DNA of 64,000 nucleotides from Amarolinea aalborgensis (GCF_900491745.1 NZ_UETR01000006.1:251013-315012), one strand, 5' to 3'. Positions 52,497 through 62,085 are shown, numbered from the stretch's first letter. Translations and numbers: made by a program. The notes: generated from the letters alone by a model not told the origin.

Positions 52497-55082
52497 TCAA
52501 TGCGCCGCGTGTTGTAAGAGCGGCAGATAAGCGCGCTCGTGCGCGGCCGCCGCCAACGGCCAGGGGCCAAGCCACTGCCCGCTCGGCTGAATCAACAGCC
52601 AATACCAGGCCGATGTGTCTGACCAAAGGCCAGAATCCTGCAAAGCGTAGGCCAGGCCAGGCCCATGCGCAGGAATGAGCGTCGTGTTGACGCGGACGCG
52701 CGCGGCCGCATCCGTGGGCGCACGATACACATCGAAACCGGTGACGCTGCGCTCGTCGCTCGTTTGCCAGGTAATCAACGGGTGCACGCCGCGCCAGGCA
52801 AGTTGGAATTCCGTCAGCGCCAGGCCGGTGGGGCTGACAAAGCCAAAATCAACGTGCCGATTGCACTCGCCGGGCGCCAGCGTCACCGTGCGCTGGGCCG
52901 GCGTCGTGATCCAGAGATCGGGTTGCGGATGGTCGGGCACCGTAACGGTGTAGGCGCCAGGCGACAATGTCTCAAGCAGGTAGAGGCCGCGGGGATTGAG
53001 GCGGCTGGTAACGGTGGCTGTCAACCCGTTGCCGCCAACGATGTGGATAGGGATGCCAGCGATGCCGTCATGCTCAGCGCAGCTGAACGGATCGTCTGGA
53101 TCGGTGCAGCCGTCCTGCACGCCGTTGGTGTTGTAATCGGTGAAGATAAAATCACCCAGGCATGCGCCGCGCCAGAATCCGAAATCAAGCCCTGGCGTGG
53201 CTGTGCTCGCCATCACGGTGGCGATGGCCTGGTGGGTGATCACATCGCCGTCGGAATCGAACAGATCATCATCGCCTTGATCCTGAGGGCTGCTCAGCCA
53301 TCCTGACAACGCGCCTTCAGGGCCAAAGTTAGAATTGTTGACCTGCACGCAATAGTCGCCAGGCGCCAGGCCGCTGAAGAGATAAAGGCCGTCCGCGTTG
53401 GTGATGGTAGTTGCTGCCGCGGCGCCTGTGCACGTGGAATTGGCAAAGAGACTCAGGAACACCCAAGAGATGCCAGGCTCGCCAACCTCGCGAATCCCAT
53501 CGCCATTCAGATCATGCCACACATAATCGCCAAGACGGTAGCCCAGGCTGGTGGTGGGCGACTCGTTGCCCGCGAGATCACGCGCCTGCACATCCAGGCG
53601 GTACAGCCCCGCTTCCGTCAGTAACGGCTGCAGGTTGTTCTTGGCTTGCCACGCGCTGAACTGGGGCGGTTCTGTCTCTCGGCGCCAGGCGAAGCGATAA
53701 CCAGCCTGCGCGCCAGTCAACCCGGAGTGCTCGTCAACACTGTACCAGGCGAACTTTGGATTGCGACATCCCAGGCGTCCGGGGGGTTGGCCCTGCTCCG
53801 GGCAGCTTGCGTTGATTTCCGGCGCGGTCGGTGGAATGGGGTCAAAGCCAAACCAGCCCAGCTCAACAAGGCGTTCGTGTCGCGCAGGCGCCAGGTCCCA
53901 GGCCCGGAGGGTGAACCGATGCTGACCAGGCAGCAGTCCGCTGAAGTCAGTCTGGCCAGCCGCGTGGTAGACTGCCGGCGGAGGCCCAGGCGGCCGCGTA
54001 TCCCAGGCCGCGCTGTAACCCCACACCCCCGATACATCTTCGATGTTCCAGGCCAGCGTCTGATTGCTGTTGTACCAGGTCTGGCTATCGGGAACGGTCG
54101 TGAAGTGAATGGTGGGCAGCGTTTGATCCGTATTGCCAGAGGTGACCCACGTGCAGCCCTCGATCATGCCTGCGTCGGCAAAGGGGATGTAGATGCGTTC
54201 GCCGTTGCTATCCTGGACATGAAAGTGAAGATGTGGGCCGGGGAAGCAGTTGCCAAGATAGCACGTGCCAGCCGGGCAGGTACCGCTGCCGCAGGTGTAG
54301 CCGATCTGATTGCTCAGCGCCAGGAGCTGGCCCTGTTCGACATACTCGCCGACCTGGGCAGTCACCGTGCCTTGGCCAAAATGCGCATACCAATCAAATA
54401 GGCCATCATCTGGGACATGGCGGATGATGAGCTTGGTGCCCGCATTGCCCGCCGTGCATCCGCAGTCCGTGCTGACTTGTTCCACCACGGCGACGATCCC
54501 GCTGCGCATGGCGACAATGGGACTGCCAATCGGCATGGAGACATCAACCGCGTGTGAACCGTGTTCACACGCGCCGGTGGCCCAGGCACGGGTGATGAAG
54601 AAGGTGACCCCGGCAGGCCAGGGTAGTTTGTAAGGAGATTCTTGCGGTGAGCTGGTGGGTGTGCGTAGCGGCACCGTAGAGTCGAAACTGGCATAGTCAA
54701 GGCTGGCTTTGGCTGCCGGCGACAGCAGCGCGTCGGGTACAGCGGGCAGCCGCGCGCGCAGGGCGGGCGTTCCTTCGAAGGTCACATCCCAAGCGGTGTC
54801 TTGCCACCGCGCGACGAACTGCACGCCTTCGCCGGTAACAAACGCGCCTTCCCGCATCTCCACCAGGGCGCCGGCAGCCCATGGGCCACTGCGCTGGAGT
54901 TCAGTCACGACCGCGTCAGGTCGCGCCCAGGCTCGCAAAACAGCCTGGCGCAACTCCTCCATGTCCTGATCAGGCGCACGGGGTGGTGTGGTCTCCGCGC
55001 CGCCCAGGCTCAAGCCCACGAAAAGAATGGCAGTGATGGCTGCGCCCAGCAGGCGCCAGAAGTATCTCCGGTAGAACCCCAT
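52497..55082 (-). CDS. Secreted M23 peptidase with SdrD-like repeats
   Basis: 861 residues. A signal anchor (LLGAAITAILFVGLSLGG) leads to a Zn-dependent LytM/M23 domain (about 145-315) with HAVDVSMP and HLHFHV metal ligands, a Cys-rich insert (YTCGSGTCPAGTCYLGNCF), then Ig-like domains and two SdrD B-type repeats (LGDYVWHDLNGDGIREVGEPG; LGDFIFTDYNTNGVQDGC) typical of adhesins. It probably cleaves peptidoglycan cross-links or related peptides outside the cell. An operator-like dyad overlaps its likely promoter. Confidence 0.9.
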   Translation of the reverse strand: MGFYRRYFWRLLGAAITAILFVGLSLGGAETTPPRAPDQDMEELRQAVLRAWARPDAVVTELQRSGPWAAGALVEMREGAFVTGEGVQFVARWQDTAWDVTFEGTPALRARLPAVPDALLSPAAKASLDYASFDSTVPLRTPTSSPQESPYKLPWPAGVTFFITRAWATGACEHGSHAVDVSMPIGSPIVAMRSGIVAVVEQVSTDCGCTAGNAGTKLIIRHVPDDGLFDWYAHFGQGTVTAQVGEYVEQGQLLALSNQIGYTCGSGTCPAGTCYLGNCFPGPHLHFHVQDSNGERIYIPFADAGMIEGCTWVTSGNTDQTLPTIHFTTVPDSQTWYNSNQTLAWNIEDVSGVWGYSAAWDTRPPGPPPAVYHAAGQTDFSGLLPGQHRFTLRAWDLAPARHERLVELGWFGFDPIPPTAPEINASCPEQGQPPGRLGCRNPKFAWYSVDEHSGLTGAQAGYRFAWRRETEPPQFSAWQAKNNLQPLLTEAGLYRLDVQARDLAGNESPTTSLGYRLGDYVWHDLNGDGIREVGEPGISWVFLSLFANSTCTGAAAATTITNADGLYLFSGLAPGDYCVQVNNSNFGPEGALSGWLSSPQDQGDDDLFDSDGDVITHQAIATVMASTATPGLDFGFWRGACLGDFIFTDYNTNGVQDGCTDPDDPFSCAEHDGIAGIPIHIVGGNGLTATVTSRLNPRGLYLLETLSPGAYTVTVPDHPQPDLWITTPAQRTVTLAPGECNRHVDFGFVSPTGLALTEFQLAWRGVHPLITWQTSDERSVTGFDVYRAPTDAAARVRVNTTLIPAHGPGLAYALQDSGLWSDTSAWYWLLIQPSGQWLGPWPLAAAAHERAYLPLLQHAAH

Positions 55083-55164
55083 TTTCTACGGCCTCGTTCT
55101 CACGACGGTAAGGCATGCGTTGCGTCAGACGCTGCGGCCGTGCATGTCAGGAAGATTGACAACG

Positions 55165-55193
55165 TCTCTATGTGAAATTATATCACAGAGAGA
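55165..55193 (-). promoter_or_regulatory. Extended -10 promoter under a dyad
   Basis: Minus strand TGATATAAT (55185-55177) is an extended -10 box without a clear -35. It is spanned by TCTCTATGTGA / TCACAGAGAGA (55165-55175 and 55183-55193; 10 of 11 pairs), with a CRP-like TGTGA-N7-TCACA centre. It lies about 95 bp before the M23 start codon. Confidence 0.5.
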
Positions 55194-55250
55194 CGCAGGG
55201 CGCTACCAAAGCTCTTTGTCTCCAGCAGTTCCAAATGCAGCCTGGTTTTT

Positions 55251-55340
55251 TGACCACAGAGATTACAAAGAACGCAGAGAAGTCGCCGATTTGCGTCTAA
55301 TCTGCCATACCTTTGTGCTCTCTGTGCTCCTTGTGGTTGA
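55251..55340. repeat. Imperfect inverted 'ACCACAGAG' repeat
   Basis: TGACCACAGAGATTACAAAG on the left and, inverted, CTTTGTGCTCTCTGTGCTCC then TTGTGGTTGA on the right. Part of an otherwise gene-free 320-bp gap. This purine-rich sequence type recurs in intergenic DNA of related genomes. Confidence 0.45.
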
Positions 55341-55402
55341 ATGTGTGCTACATGTGGAACTACGGCTTCGTCTCTCTGTGTTCGATCCGTGCATGGCGCG
55401 GT

Positions 55403-56314
55403 TCAGGCCCGATAGATTGCGGACAGGGCCGCATCCACCGTGCTGTATTTGAACTTGAAGCCCTGCTGCAGCAGGCGATTCGGTATGACGCGCTGGCCGT
55501 TGAGGAGGATGCTTGCCATTTCGCCGAACAACATCTGCAAAGCAAAACCTGGCGCCGGCATGAAAGCGGGGCGGCCCATGGCCTTGCCGAGCGCGACCGC
55601 AAACTCCTTCATCGTGACGGGATTCGGCGCAGACAGGTTGAAGACGCCCTTCTGCTGCTTGTTCTCCATCAAAAACTGGATGGCGTTGATCTCATCGGTC
55701 AGGTGAATCCAGGGGAAGTACTGCTTGCCGCTGCCCACCGGCCCGCCCACGAACAGCTTGAACGGCAGGCTCATGCGGGCCAGGGCGCCGCCGCTCTTTT
55801 CGATGACGACGCCGGTGCGGATGATGACCCGTCGCACGCCCATGGCCTCCACCGCATCGGTCGCTTTCTCCCACGCCACACAGGTGGTCGCGTCGAATGT
55901 GCTGCCCGGCTTTTCGTTCTCGTTGATTTTTTCATCGCCGCGCGGGCCGTAGTAGCCGACCGCCGACGCCTGCACGAGTACAGTTGGCTTGACCGCGGCC
56001 TGGCTGATGGCCGCAATGACGGCCTGGGCAGCCTGCTGACGACTGTCTACGATGGCGGCCTTGCGCGCTGGCGTCCAGCGACCGGCGCTCAAGTTTTCTC
56101 CAGCCAGGTTGATGATCGCGAACGCGCCGTCAGCCAGTTGGCCCCAACCCTCGGCTGTACGCCCATCCCAGGCCACAACTTGTACGCCATTGCCTATGCT
56201 CCCCACGCGGGCTGGGTGACGCGACAGGACTACGACCTCGTATTTGGCCGCTAACTGCCGCGCCAACGGCGCGCCGATGAATCCCGTGCCGCCCGTAATA
56301 ATGACTCGTTCCAT
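55403..56314 (-). CDS. TIGR01777-type NAD-dependent epimerase
   Basis: 303 residues. Atypical SDR (SDR39U1-like): VIITGGTGFIGAPLARQLA at the N-terminus, NLAGENLSAGRW, ASAVGYYGPRGDEKINE with catalytic-type Tyr, HLTDEINAIQFLMENKQQKGVFNLSAPNPVTMKEFA. The function of the family is unclear; roles in cell envelope or nucleotide sugars have been suggested. Monocistronic. Confidence 0.9.
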   Translation of the reverse strand: MERVIITGGTGFIGAPLARQLAAKYEVVVLSRHPARVGSIGNGVQVVAWDGRTAEGWGQLADGAFAIINLAGENLSAGRWTPARKAAIVDSRQQAAQAVIAAISQAAVKPTVLVQASAVGYYGPRGDEKINENEKPGSTFDATTCVAWEKATDAVEAMGVRRVIIRTGVVIEKSGGALARMSLPFKLFVGGPVGSGKQYFPWIHLTDEINAIQFLMENKQQKGVFNLSAPNPVTMKEFAVALGKAMGRPAFMPAPGFALQMLFGEMASILLNGQRVIPNRLLQQGFKFKYSTVDAALSAIYRA

Positions 56315-56560
56315 AGTTCAAGCTTCTCCCTTCAAACTTCGTCACGCTGCATATGCTCTACAGTGATTGACGGAATCGGCGCGGCGTCAGTCACGTGCGG
56401 AATGAGGAATGAGGAAAGGGCCGTGCGATGGATGGGGTGCACCGTGGCGGACGTACAGCATTCCGCATTCAGCATTGTTGATCGTCCCGCTGTTTTCCAA
56501 CGTTTTTCTTATGCAATGGGTATACAGTGGTCATGGTAAATGCAACTAGGAGACAACACG

Positions 56561-57325
56561 ATGTTCGAGTATAATCCGTATCGCCGCCGATCGTTTGCTG
56601 AGCCACGACGTGTGCAGGTGTGGCCGCCGCGGCCCGCGCCAACGCGACCGGCGGTCGCCGAGCCTGAGGTTGAGGAAGGCCAGCCTCCGGTGGGGGATCG
56701 GTTCGTTGACCAGGTGACACCCATGTCACCGCCATCGTCCAATGAAGCGTCGCCATTGTTCAGTCCGGCTGCGCCGCCAGCGTTCACGACCGCCCTCCAG
56801 CGAGAGAACAGCGAGCTGCGACAGGCGCTGGAGAAGGCGCAGGCCGAGGCCGTCCAGCAGCAAGAGGCCCTGCGCCAGGTGCGGGCCGAACAAGCGGCGC
56901 TGCAAGCCAGGCTGAAGGCGGCAGGCGACCCCTGGCAGGAACGCTTCCTGGCGCTGCAAACAGAATTGGGCGACCTGCGTGCGCGATGGCAGCGGCGCTT
57001 TGCTGACGAGGCAGAGCATGAAAAGCAGCGCCTGTTGCGTTCCTTTTTGCCCTTTGCAGATCATCTGCAGTGGGCTGTGCAGCACGGCGATAGTTCTGAA
57101 GTTGCCCTGCAAACGATGCTCAAGGATTTCGTACATACTTTGGCGATGGAGGGAGTCACGCCGGTGGAGGCAGCCGGGCGGCCTTTTGACCCCACGGAAC
57201 ATGAGGCTGTGAGCGTGACCGCCGCCGATGGCGTGGAGCCAGGCATGGTCGTGGATGTCGTCAGCCCGGGGTATCGTTATAAGGATGCCCTTTTGCGGCC
57301 GGCGCGGGTGCGGGTCAGCCAGTAA
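56561..57325 (+). CDS. grpE: GrpE nucleotide-exchange factor
   Basis: 254 residues. A disordered Pro-rich N-terminus (1-95) precedes a long coiled coil (95-150) and the GrpE head (about 155-254) with KQRLLRSFLPFADHLQWAVQHGD, FDPTEHEAVSV and PGYRYKDALLRPARVRVS. It exchanges ADP for ATP on DnaK. AGGAGA nine bases upstream supports ATG 56561 over 56540. It is followed by the DnaJ-like gene after 24 bp. The head is divergent from standard GrpE. Confidence 0.8.
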   Translation: MFEYNPYRRRSFAEPRRVQVWPPRPAPTRPAVAEPEVEEGQPPVGDRFVDQVTPMSPPSSNEASPLFSPAAPPAFTTALQRENSELRQALEKAQAEAVQQQEALRQVRAEQAALQARLKAAGDPWQERFLALQTELGDLRARWQRRFADEAEHEKQRLLRSFLPFADHLQWAVQHGDSSEVALQTMLKDFVHTLAMEGVTPVEAAGRPFDPTEHEAVSVTAADGVEPGMVVDVVSPGYRYKDALLRPARVRVSQ

Positions 57326-57349
57326 GGGTCATAGAGAGGGAGGTGCGCC

Positions 57350-58330
57350 ATGCAACCGAAAGATTACTATCAGATTTTGGGCGTGGAACGCAATGCCAAC
57401 GAAAAAGAGATCAAGAAAGCGTATCGCAAACTGGCGCGCCAGCATCACCCGGACATGAACCCCGGCGACAAGGGCGCTGAAGGACGTTTCAAGGACCTCA
57501 ACGAGGCCTATGAGGTGCTGTCAGATCCTGAGAAGCGCGCCAAGTACGATCAGTTTGGCGCGCAGTGGCAGCAATACCAGCAGTCTGGCGGCCGACCCGG
57601 CGGCTTCGATTGGTCGCAATGGGGCAGACCCGGTCAAGGCGGCGGCTACACGCAGGAAATCAACGCGGACGACCTTGAGCGCATGTTTGGCGGCGCGGGC
57701 AGCGCAGGTTTTTCTGATTTCTTCGAGTCGCTCTTTGGCGGCGTCGGACGGCGCAGCCGCGCCGCAGATCCGTTTGCGGGCGCGGGCCGCGCCCAAAGCC
57801 GTGTACGCCGCGGTCAGGACATCGAGCAGCCATTGGAGATCACCCTGGAGGAAGCCTTCAATGGCACGACGCGTTTGCTGCAGCGCGAGGATGGCAGCAG
57901 CGGCGAGGTCAGAATTCCCCGGGGAGTGCAGACCGGCTCGCGCGTACGCGTCAGCGGCGTGGGCGGGGCCGGCGCGGCCGGCGGCAGCGCAGGTGACCTC
58001 TATCTCAAAATCGAGGTCAAACCCCATCCGGTGTTCGAGCGCCGCGGCGATGATCTGTACGCCACGGCGCCGGTTGACCTCTACACGGCGATCCTGGGCG
58101 GCGATGTCCAGGTGCCGACGCTGACCGGCCCGGTGGCGCTGTCCATTCCGGCCGAGACGGCCAATGGCAAGACGATTCGCCTGCGCGGGCAGGGCATGCC
58201 CTTGATCAAGGGCGGCGATCAGCGCGGCGATTTGTACATCGAAGTGCAGGTGACAACGCCTCGCCATCTCAGCCCGCGTGAAGTGGAACTGTTCAAACAG
58301 TTGGCCGACCTGCGCAAGACCAGGGGCTAA
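57350..58330 (+). CDS. CbpA-type DnaJ co-chaperone
   Basis: 326 residues. J domain in residues 4-70 (YYQILGVERNANEKEIKKAYRKLARQHHPDMN, with HPD), a G/F-rich linker (75-150), and C-terminal substrate-binding domains I and II. The CxxCxGxG zinc fingers are missing, so this is CbpA rather than DnaJ type. With GrpE upstream it would stimulate DnaK, which is not in the window. Confidence 0.92.
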   Translation: MQPKDYYQILGVERNANEKEIKKAYRKLARQHHPDMNPGDKGAEGRFKDLNEAYEVLSDPEKRAKYDQFGAQWQQYQQSGGRPGGFDWSQWGRPGQGGGYTQEINADDLERMFGGAGSAGFSDFFESLFGGVGRRSRAADPFAGAGRAQSRVRRGQDIEQPLEITLEEAFNGTTRLLQREDGSSGEVRIPRGVQTGSRVRVSGVGGAGAAGGSAGDLYLKIEVKPHPVFERRGDDLYATAPVDLYTAILGGDVQVPTLTGPVALSIPAETANGKTIRLRGQGMPLIKGGDQRGDLYIEVQVTTPRHLSPREVELFKQLADLRKTRG

Positions 58331-58394
58331 TCGTGACTGAGATTGAGACGAGTTCGGTGAGAAGGTCGTCAAAGAAGGTATTCATTGGGTAGTG

Positions 58395-58490
58395 AACGCG
58401 CTTTAACGCAAGGGTGCAAGGGCGCGGAGACGCCAATAGAAGGAATTTATGATCATTTGGCGACCTGGCGTCTCGGCGTTACGTAATTAC
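58395..58490. repeat. Intergenic 'GACGCC' repeat
   Basis: TAACGCAAGGGTGCAAGGGC ... GGAGACGCCAATAG ... TTGGCGACCTGGCGTCTCGG CGTTA is an imperfect inverted repeat in the dnaJ-lon gap. Similar sequence occurs at 61139-61164 and 61741-61761. Confidence 0.5.
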
Positions 58491-58527
58491 TGATTGGAAA
58501 CGAGTTTTGAGTTTAGGAGAGACGATA

Positions 58528-61005
58528 ATGGCAAGTTTTATGCAACCTGACGATAGTAACGATCGCGTGGCCAGCATTCCGCGGGATCTCCCCATGCTGC
58601 CACTGCGCAATACCGTGGCCTATCCGTTTTCTGTTCTTCCCCTGGTGGTGGGGATTCCGCGCTCGGTCAAGTTGATCGAGGATGCCCTGCAGGGCAATCG
58701 CCTGATCGGCCTGGTTTCGATGAAGGACGGCTCGATCGAAGAGCCGCTGCCAGGCCAGGTCTACGAGATCGGCACCGTCGCCATGATTCACCGCGTGGTG
58801 CGCGCCCCGGACAACACCTTGCAGGTGGTGGTGCAGGGCCTGGAGCGTCTCAAAGTCGAATACTGGTTGGGCGCAGAGCCGTACCTGCGTGCGCATATCT
58901 CGCTGGCGCCTGACATCGTGCCGCAAGATGTGGAACTGGAGGCGTTGGAGCGCAGCCTGCGCGAACTGGCCCAGGAAGTGATTGCGCTTGCGCCCAATAT
59001 GCCGGAGGACGCAGGCAAATTCCTGGATCAAGTGCAGGATCCACGCTACCTGGCCTACCTCATTTCGGCCAACTCGCGGCTGGAAGTGGCTGAAGGCCAG
59101 AAGATCCTGGAAATGGACAACGTCAAGGACAAGTTCCGCGCCTTGATGGTCCATCTGACGCGCGAAAAAGAAGTGTTGACGCTGGGTCAGAAGATTCAGA
59201 GCGAAGCCCGTGAGGAGATGGACAAAGCGCAGCGCGAGTATTACCTGCGCCAGCAGCTGCGCGCCATCCAGAAGGAACTGGGCGAAGCAGACGAGAGCCA
59301 GGTCGCAGCCGATGACTATCGCAAGAAGATCGAAGATGCCGGTTTGCCAGAAGAGGCCAAGAAAGAAGCCCTGCGCGAGCTCAAGCGCCTGGAAGGGATG
59401 CCGCCGCAGGCCGCCGAACATTCGGTCATCAAGACCTACCTCGACTGGCTGATCGAACTGCCGTGGAACAAGCTGAGCGAGGATCAGCTCGACATCGTCC
59501 ACGCGCGCCAAGTGTTGGATGAGGATCATTATGACCTGCAAGAGGTCAAGGATCGGATCCTGGAATTCCTGGCCGTGCGCAAACTGGTGCAGGAGCGCGG
59601 CGTGCGCGCGGAGCCAGGCGAAGAGGAGAAGGTCAGCGAAGCCATGGGCGCCATCCTGTGCTTTGTGGGGCCGCCCGGCGTGGGCAAGACCAGCCTCGGC
59701 CAGAGCATCGCGCGCGCCCTGGGCCGCAAGTTCACACGCATGAGCCTGGGCGGCATGCGCGACGAGGCTGAAATTCGCGGCCATCGCCGCACGTATATCG
59801 GCGCGCTGCCCGGCCGCATCATCCAGGCCATCAAGCGCGCCAGTACGCGCAACCCGGTTTTCATGCTGGACGAAGTAGATAAGATCGGCAATGATTGGCG
59901 CGGCGATCCGAGCAGCGCGCTGCTGGAAGTGCTGGACCCGGCGCAGAATCATGCCTTCCGCGATCACTACCTGGATGTGGACTTTGATCTGAGCGACGTC
60001 ATCTTCATCACCACGGCCAACACCCTGGAGACGATCCCGCCGCCGCTGCGCGACCGCATGGAAATCATCCAGCTCGATGGCTACACCGAGTATGAGAAGA
60101 TCAAGATCGCGCAGGGCTTCCTGGTGCCCCGCCAGGTCAAGGCCAATGGTCTGCGTGAAGGCGAGGTGACGTTTAGCGAAGAGGCCCTGCGCAAGACGGT
60201 GCAGGACTACACACGTGAGGCTGGCGTGCGCAACCTGGAACGCCAGATCGGCACGATCTGCCGCAAGAGCGCGGTGAAAATTGCCGCGGGCGAGGTGCAA
60301 ACCATCGCGGTGACGCCGGAGATCGTGCGCGAGTATCTGAAGCGCGAACGCTTCGAATCCGAGGCGAGCGAGGCCATCGAGATACCGGGCATCGCCACCG
60401 GCCTGGCCGTGACGGCCGTGGGCGGCGACATCCTCTTCATCGAGGCGACGCGCATGCGCGGCAAGGGTGGATTGACCCTGACTGGTCAATTGGGCGATGT
60501 GATGCGCGAGAGCGCGCAAATTGCCCACAGCTATGTCCGTTCCAAGGCGCAGGCGCTGGGGGTGAATGCGGACATCTTCGAACAAACCGATGTGCACATT
60601 CACGTGCCCGCGGGCGCGGTGCCCAAGGATGGCCCTTCGGCCGGCATCACGATGGTGACGGCCATGGCGAGCCTCTTCAGCGGCCGCCCGGTGCGCAGCG
60701 ACGTGGGCATGACCGGCGAAGTGACGCTGCGCGGCCGCGTCCTGCCCATCGGCGGCGTTAAGATGAAGGTGCTGGCCGCGCACCGCGCCGGGCTGACCAC
60801 GGTCATCCTGCCCAAGCGCAACGAGCGCGACCTGGAGGACCTGCCGGACGATGTGCGCCAGGCTATGACCTTTGTGCCGGTTGATCGGATTGACGAGGCG
60901 CTGGCTGTGGCCCTGCTGCCGGTGGAGATCAAGGAGCCGGAGGCGCTGGCCGCATCCAACGGGCGCCAGCGGATTGAGGAATTGGGAATGTTGAACGCGG
61001 AATAG
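58528..61005 (+). CDS. lon: ATP-dependent protease Lon
   Basis: 825 residues from ATG 58528, preceded by AGGAGA. Order: N-terminal LON substrate domain (LPMLPLRNTVAYPFSVLPLVVG), AAA+ module with Walker A GPPGVGKTS (about 381), and proteolytic domain with the Ser704-Lys745 dyad (PKDGPSAGITM; GGVKMKVLAAHRAG). It degrades misfolded and regulatory proteins. It sits behind grpE and the CbpA-type gene in a stress-protein block. Confidence 0.96.
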   Translation: MASFMQPDDSNDRVASIPRDLPMLPLRNTVAYPFSVLPLVVGIPRSVKLIEDALQGNRLIGLVSMKDGSIEEPLPGQVYEIGTVAMIHRVVRAPDNTLQVVVQGLERLKVEYWLGAEPYLRAHISLAPDIVPQDVELEALERSLRELAQEVIALAPNMPEDAGKFLDQVQDPRYLAYLISANSRLEVAEGQKILEMDNVKDKFRALMVHLTREKEVLTLGQKIQSEAREEMDKAQREYYLRQQLRAIQKELGEADESQVAADDYRKKIEDAGLPEEAKKEALRELKRLEGMPPQAAEHSVIKTYLDWLIELPWNKLSEDQLDIVHARQVLDEDHYDLQEVKDRILEFLAVRKLVQERGVRAEPGEEEKVSEAMGAILCFVGPPGVGKTSLGQSIARALGRKFTRMSLGGMRDEAEIRGHRRTYIGALPGRIIQAIKRASTRNPVFMLDEVDKIGNDWRGDPSSALLEVLDPAQNHAFRDHYLDVDFDLSDVIFITTANTLETIPPPLRDRMEIIQLDGYTEYEKIKIAQGFLVPRQVKANGLREGEVTFSEEALRKTVQDYTREAGVRNLERQIGTICRKSAVKIAAGEVQTIAVTPEIVREYLKRERFESEASEAIEIPGIATGLAVTAVGGDILFIEATRMRGKGGLTLTGQLGDVMRESAQIAHSYVRSKAQALGVNADIFEQTDVHIHVPAGAVPKDGPSAGITMVTAMASLFSGRPVRSDVGMTGEVTLRGRVLPIGGVKMKVLAAHRAGLTTVILPKRNERDLEDLPDDVRQAMTFVPVDRIDEALAVALLPVEIKEPEALAASNGRQRIEELGMLNAE

Positions 61006-61138
61006 CGCAGAGTGCAAAGCGCAAAGCGCAGATATAAGAAGCGTGGTGCGGTGAGTAGGTGAGAATGGGAGAGGACGGGGCTTTGGGTCTCGTCCTCTTT
61101 TTCTTTGTGCGGCGGTTGATGTCAGACGATGCCCTGGA

Positions 61139-61164
61139 TTTCTTGGCGTCTTGGCGACCTGGCG
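61139..61164 (+). repeat. 'TTTCTTGGCGTCTTGGCG' intergenic repeat
   Basis: It matches, in reverse orientation, AGACGCCAAGAACGCCAAGAA at 61741-61761, so the two copies bracket the DinB gene as an inverted pair. The rest of the 61006-61274 gap is simple-sequence rich (GCGCAAAGCGCAAAGCGC near 61015). Confidence 0.6.
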
Positions 61165-61197
61165 TTTATTTCCTGCCTTCGACTGGAGAGGCGACCA

Positions 61198-61227
61198 TTG
61201 CGAAACTTGACGGAAGCGTGCTACAAT
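61198..61227 (+). promoter_or_regulatory. Promoter of the DinB gene
   Basis: TTGCGA, 18-bp spacer, TACAAT, 47 bp before the ATG; the same as the amidase promoter. Confidence 0.6.
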
Positions 61228-61274
61228 TCGGCGCAAGCCCCATGCAGACTGATTGATGGATGAATGGAGAGCAA

Positions 61275-61730
61275 ATGACACACGAGGAGATCTTGGCACA
61301 AGAAGCAGCCGCGTGGCAGGCGCTGATGGCGGCGGTGGAGGGGTTGAGCGACGCGCACTGGCTGACGCCAGGCGCGGCCGGGGAATGGACGCTGAAGAAC
61401 GTGGCCGCGCACCTCTGCTCCTGGCAGGAGGAGACGCTGACCGTGCTGCCGGACATGGCGCGCCAGATCGTTGCCGGGGTCAAAGAGCCGCGGCGCTATG
61501 ACATCGACGCGTGGAACGCGGCGCAGTACGCGCAGCGCCAGGAACAGCCGCTGGCCGAGGTGCGCGAAAAATTGATGACCACGCGCGCGGCGCTGCTGGC
61601 GATGATTCAGCGAATTCCGGCCGAATGGCTGGCGAACTACAGATTCGTGCGTAACTGGATCGCCGCCGTGACCTACGAGCACTATGCTGAACACACTGAG
61701 ATGATTCACGCCTGGCGCGCTGATTTGTAA
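61275..61730 (+). CDS. DinB/MDMPI-like four-helix protein
   Basis: 151 residues. HHH metal-site pattern: AAHLCSW (first His), HYAEHTEMIH (the pair) with typical LxxLWLTPGAAGEWTLKNVAAHL start. DinB-fold proteins include thiol S-transferases and maleylpyruvate isomerases. GGAGAG precedes ATG 61275. It is bracketed by inverted repeats and has its own promoter. Confidence 0.85.
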   Translation: MTHEEILAQEAAAWQALMAAVEGLSDAHWLTPGAAGEWTLKNVAAHLCSWQEETLTVLPDMARQIVAGVKEPRRYDIDAWNAAQYAQRQEQPLAEVREKLMTTRAALLAMIQRIPAEWLANYRFVRNWIAAVTYEHYAEHTEMIHAWRADL

Positions 61731-61740
61731 ATTACGGCGA

Positions 61741-61761
61741 AGACGCCAAGAACGCCAAGAA
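61741..61761 (-). repeat. Inverted copy of the 61139 repeat
   Basis: AGACGCCAAGAACGCCAAGAA; the complement reads TTCTTGGCGTTCTTGGCGTC. It forms the right arm of the pair flanking the DinB gene. Confidence 0.6.
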
Positions 61762-61779
61762 GAAAAGGAGAACCGTACG

Positions 61780-62085
61780 ATGCTGATTGTGCATGTCAAT
61801 GTCCAGGTCAAACCAGAGTTCGTGGAGGCTTTCAAGGCCGCGACGCTGGCCAACGCCAGCGCCAGTGTGCAGGAGGCGGGGATTGCGCGCTTCGATGTGC
61901 TGCAAAGCCAGGATGACGCCGCGCATTTTCTGCTGGTCGAGGTGTATCGCACGGCCGATGCGCCGGCGCGCCACAAGGAAACTGCACATTACGCCGCCTG
62001 GCGCGACGCCGTGGCGCCGATGATGGCCGCGCCGCGCAGCAGTGTCAAGTACCATAACGTGTTTCCCGCGGATGCCGGCTGGTAG
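61780..62085 (+). CDS. Putative quinol monooxygenase (ABM fold, LsrG-like)
   Basis: 101 residues. MLIVHVNVQVKPEFVEAFKAATLANASASVQEAGIARFDVLQSQDD...LVEVYRTADAPARHKETAHYAAWRD...SVKYHNVFP matches the small ABM group that includes AI-2-modifying LsrG and related oxygenases. It is 4 bp from the alcohol-dehydrogenase-like gene, so the two should work on one pathway; the substrate is not known. Confidence 0.88.
   Translation: MLIVHVNVQVKPEFVEAFKAATLANASASVQEAGIARFDVLQSQDDAAHFLLVEVYRTADAPARHKETAHYAAWRDAVAPMMAAPRSSVKYHNVFPADAGW

Noticed and set aside
58513..61299. 928-codon open frame antisense to lon
   Set aside because: Frame opposite a strongly conserved protease; its protein is His/Gln/Arg-rich without motifs, as expected of antisense GC-rich DNA.
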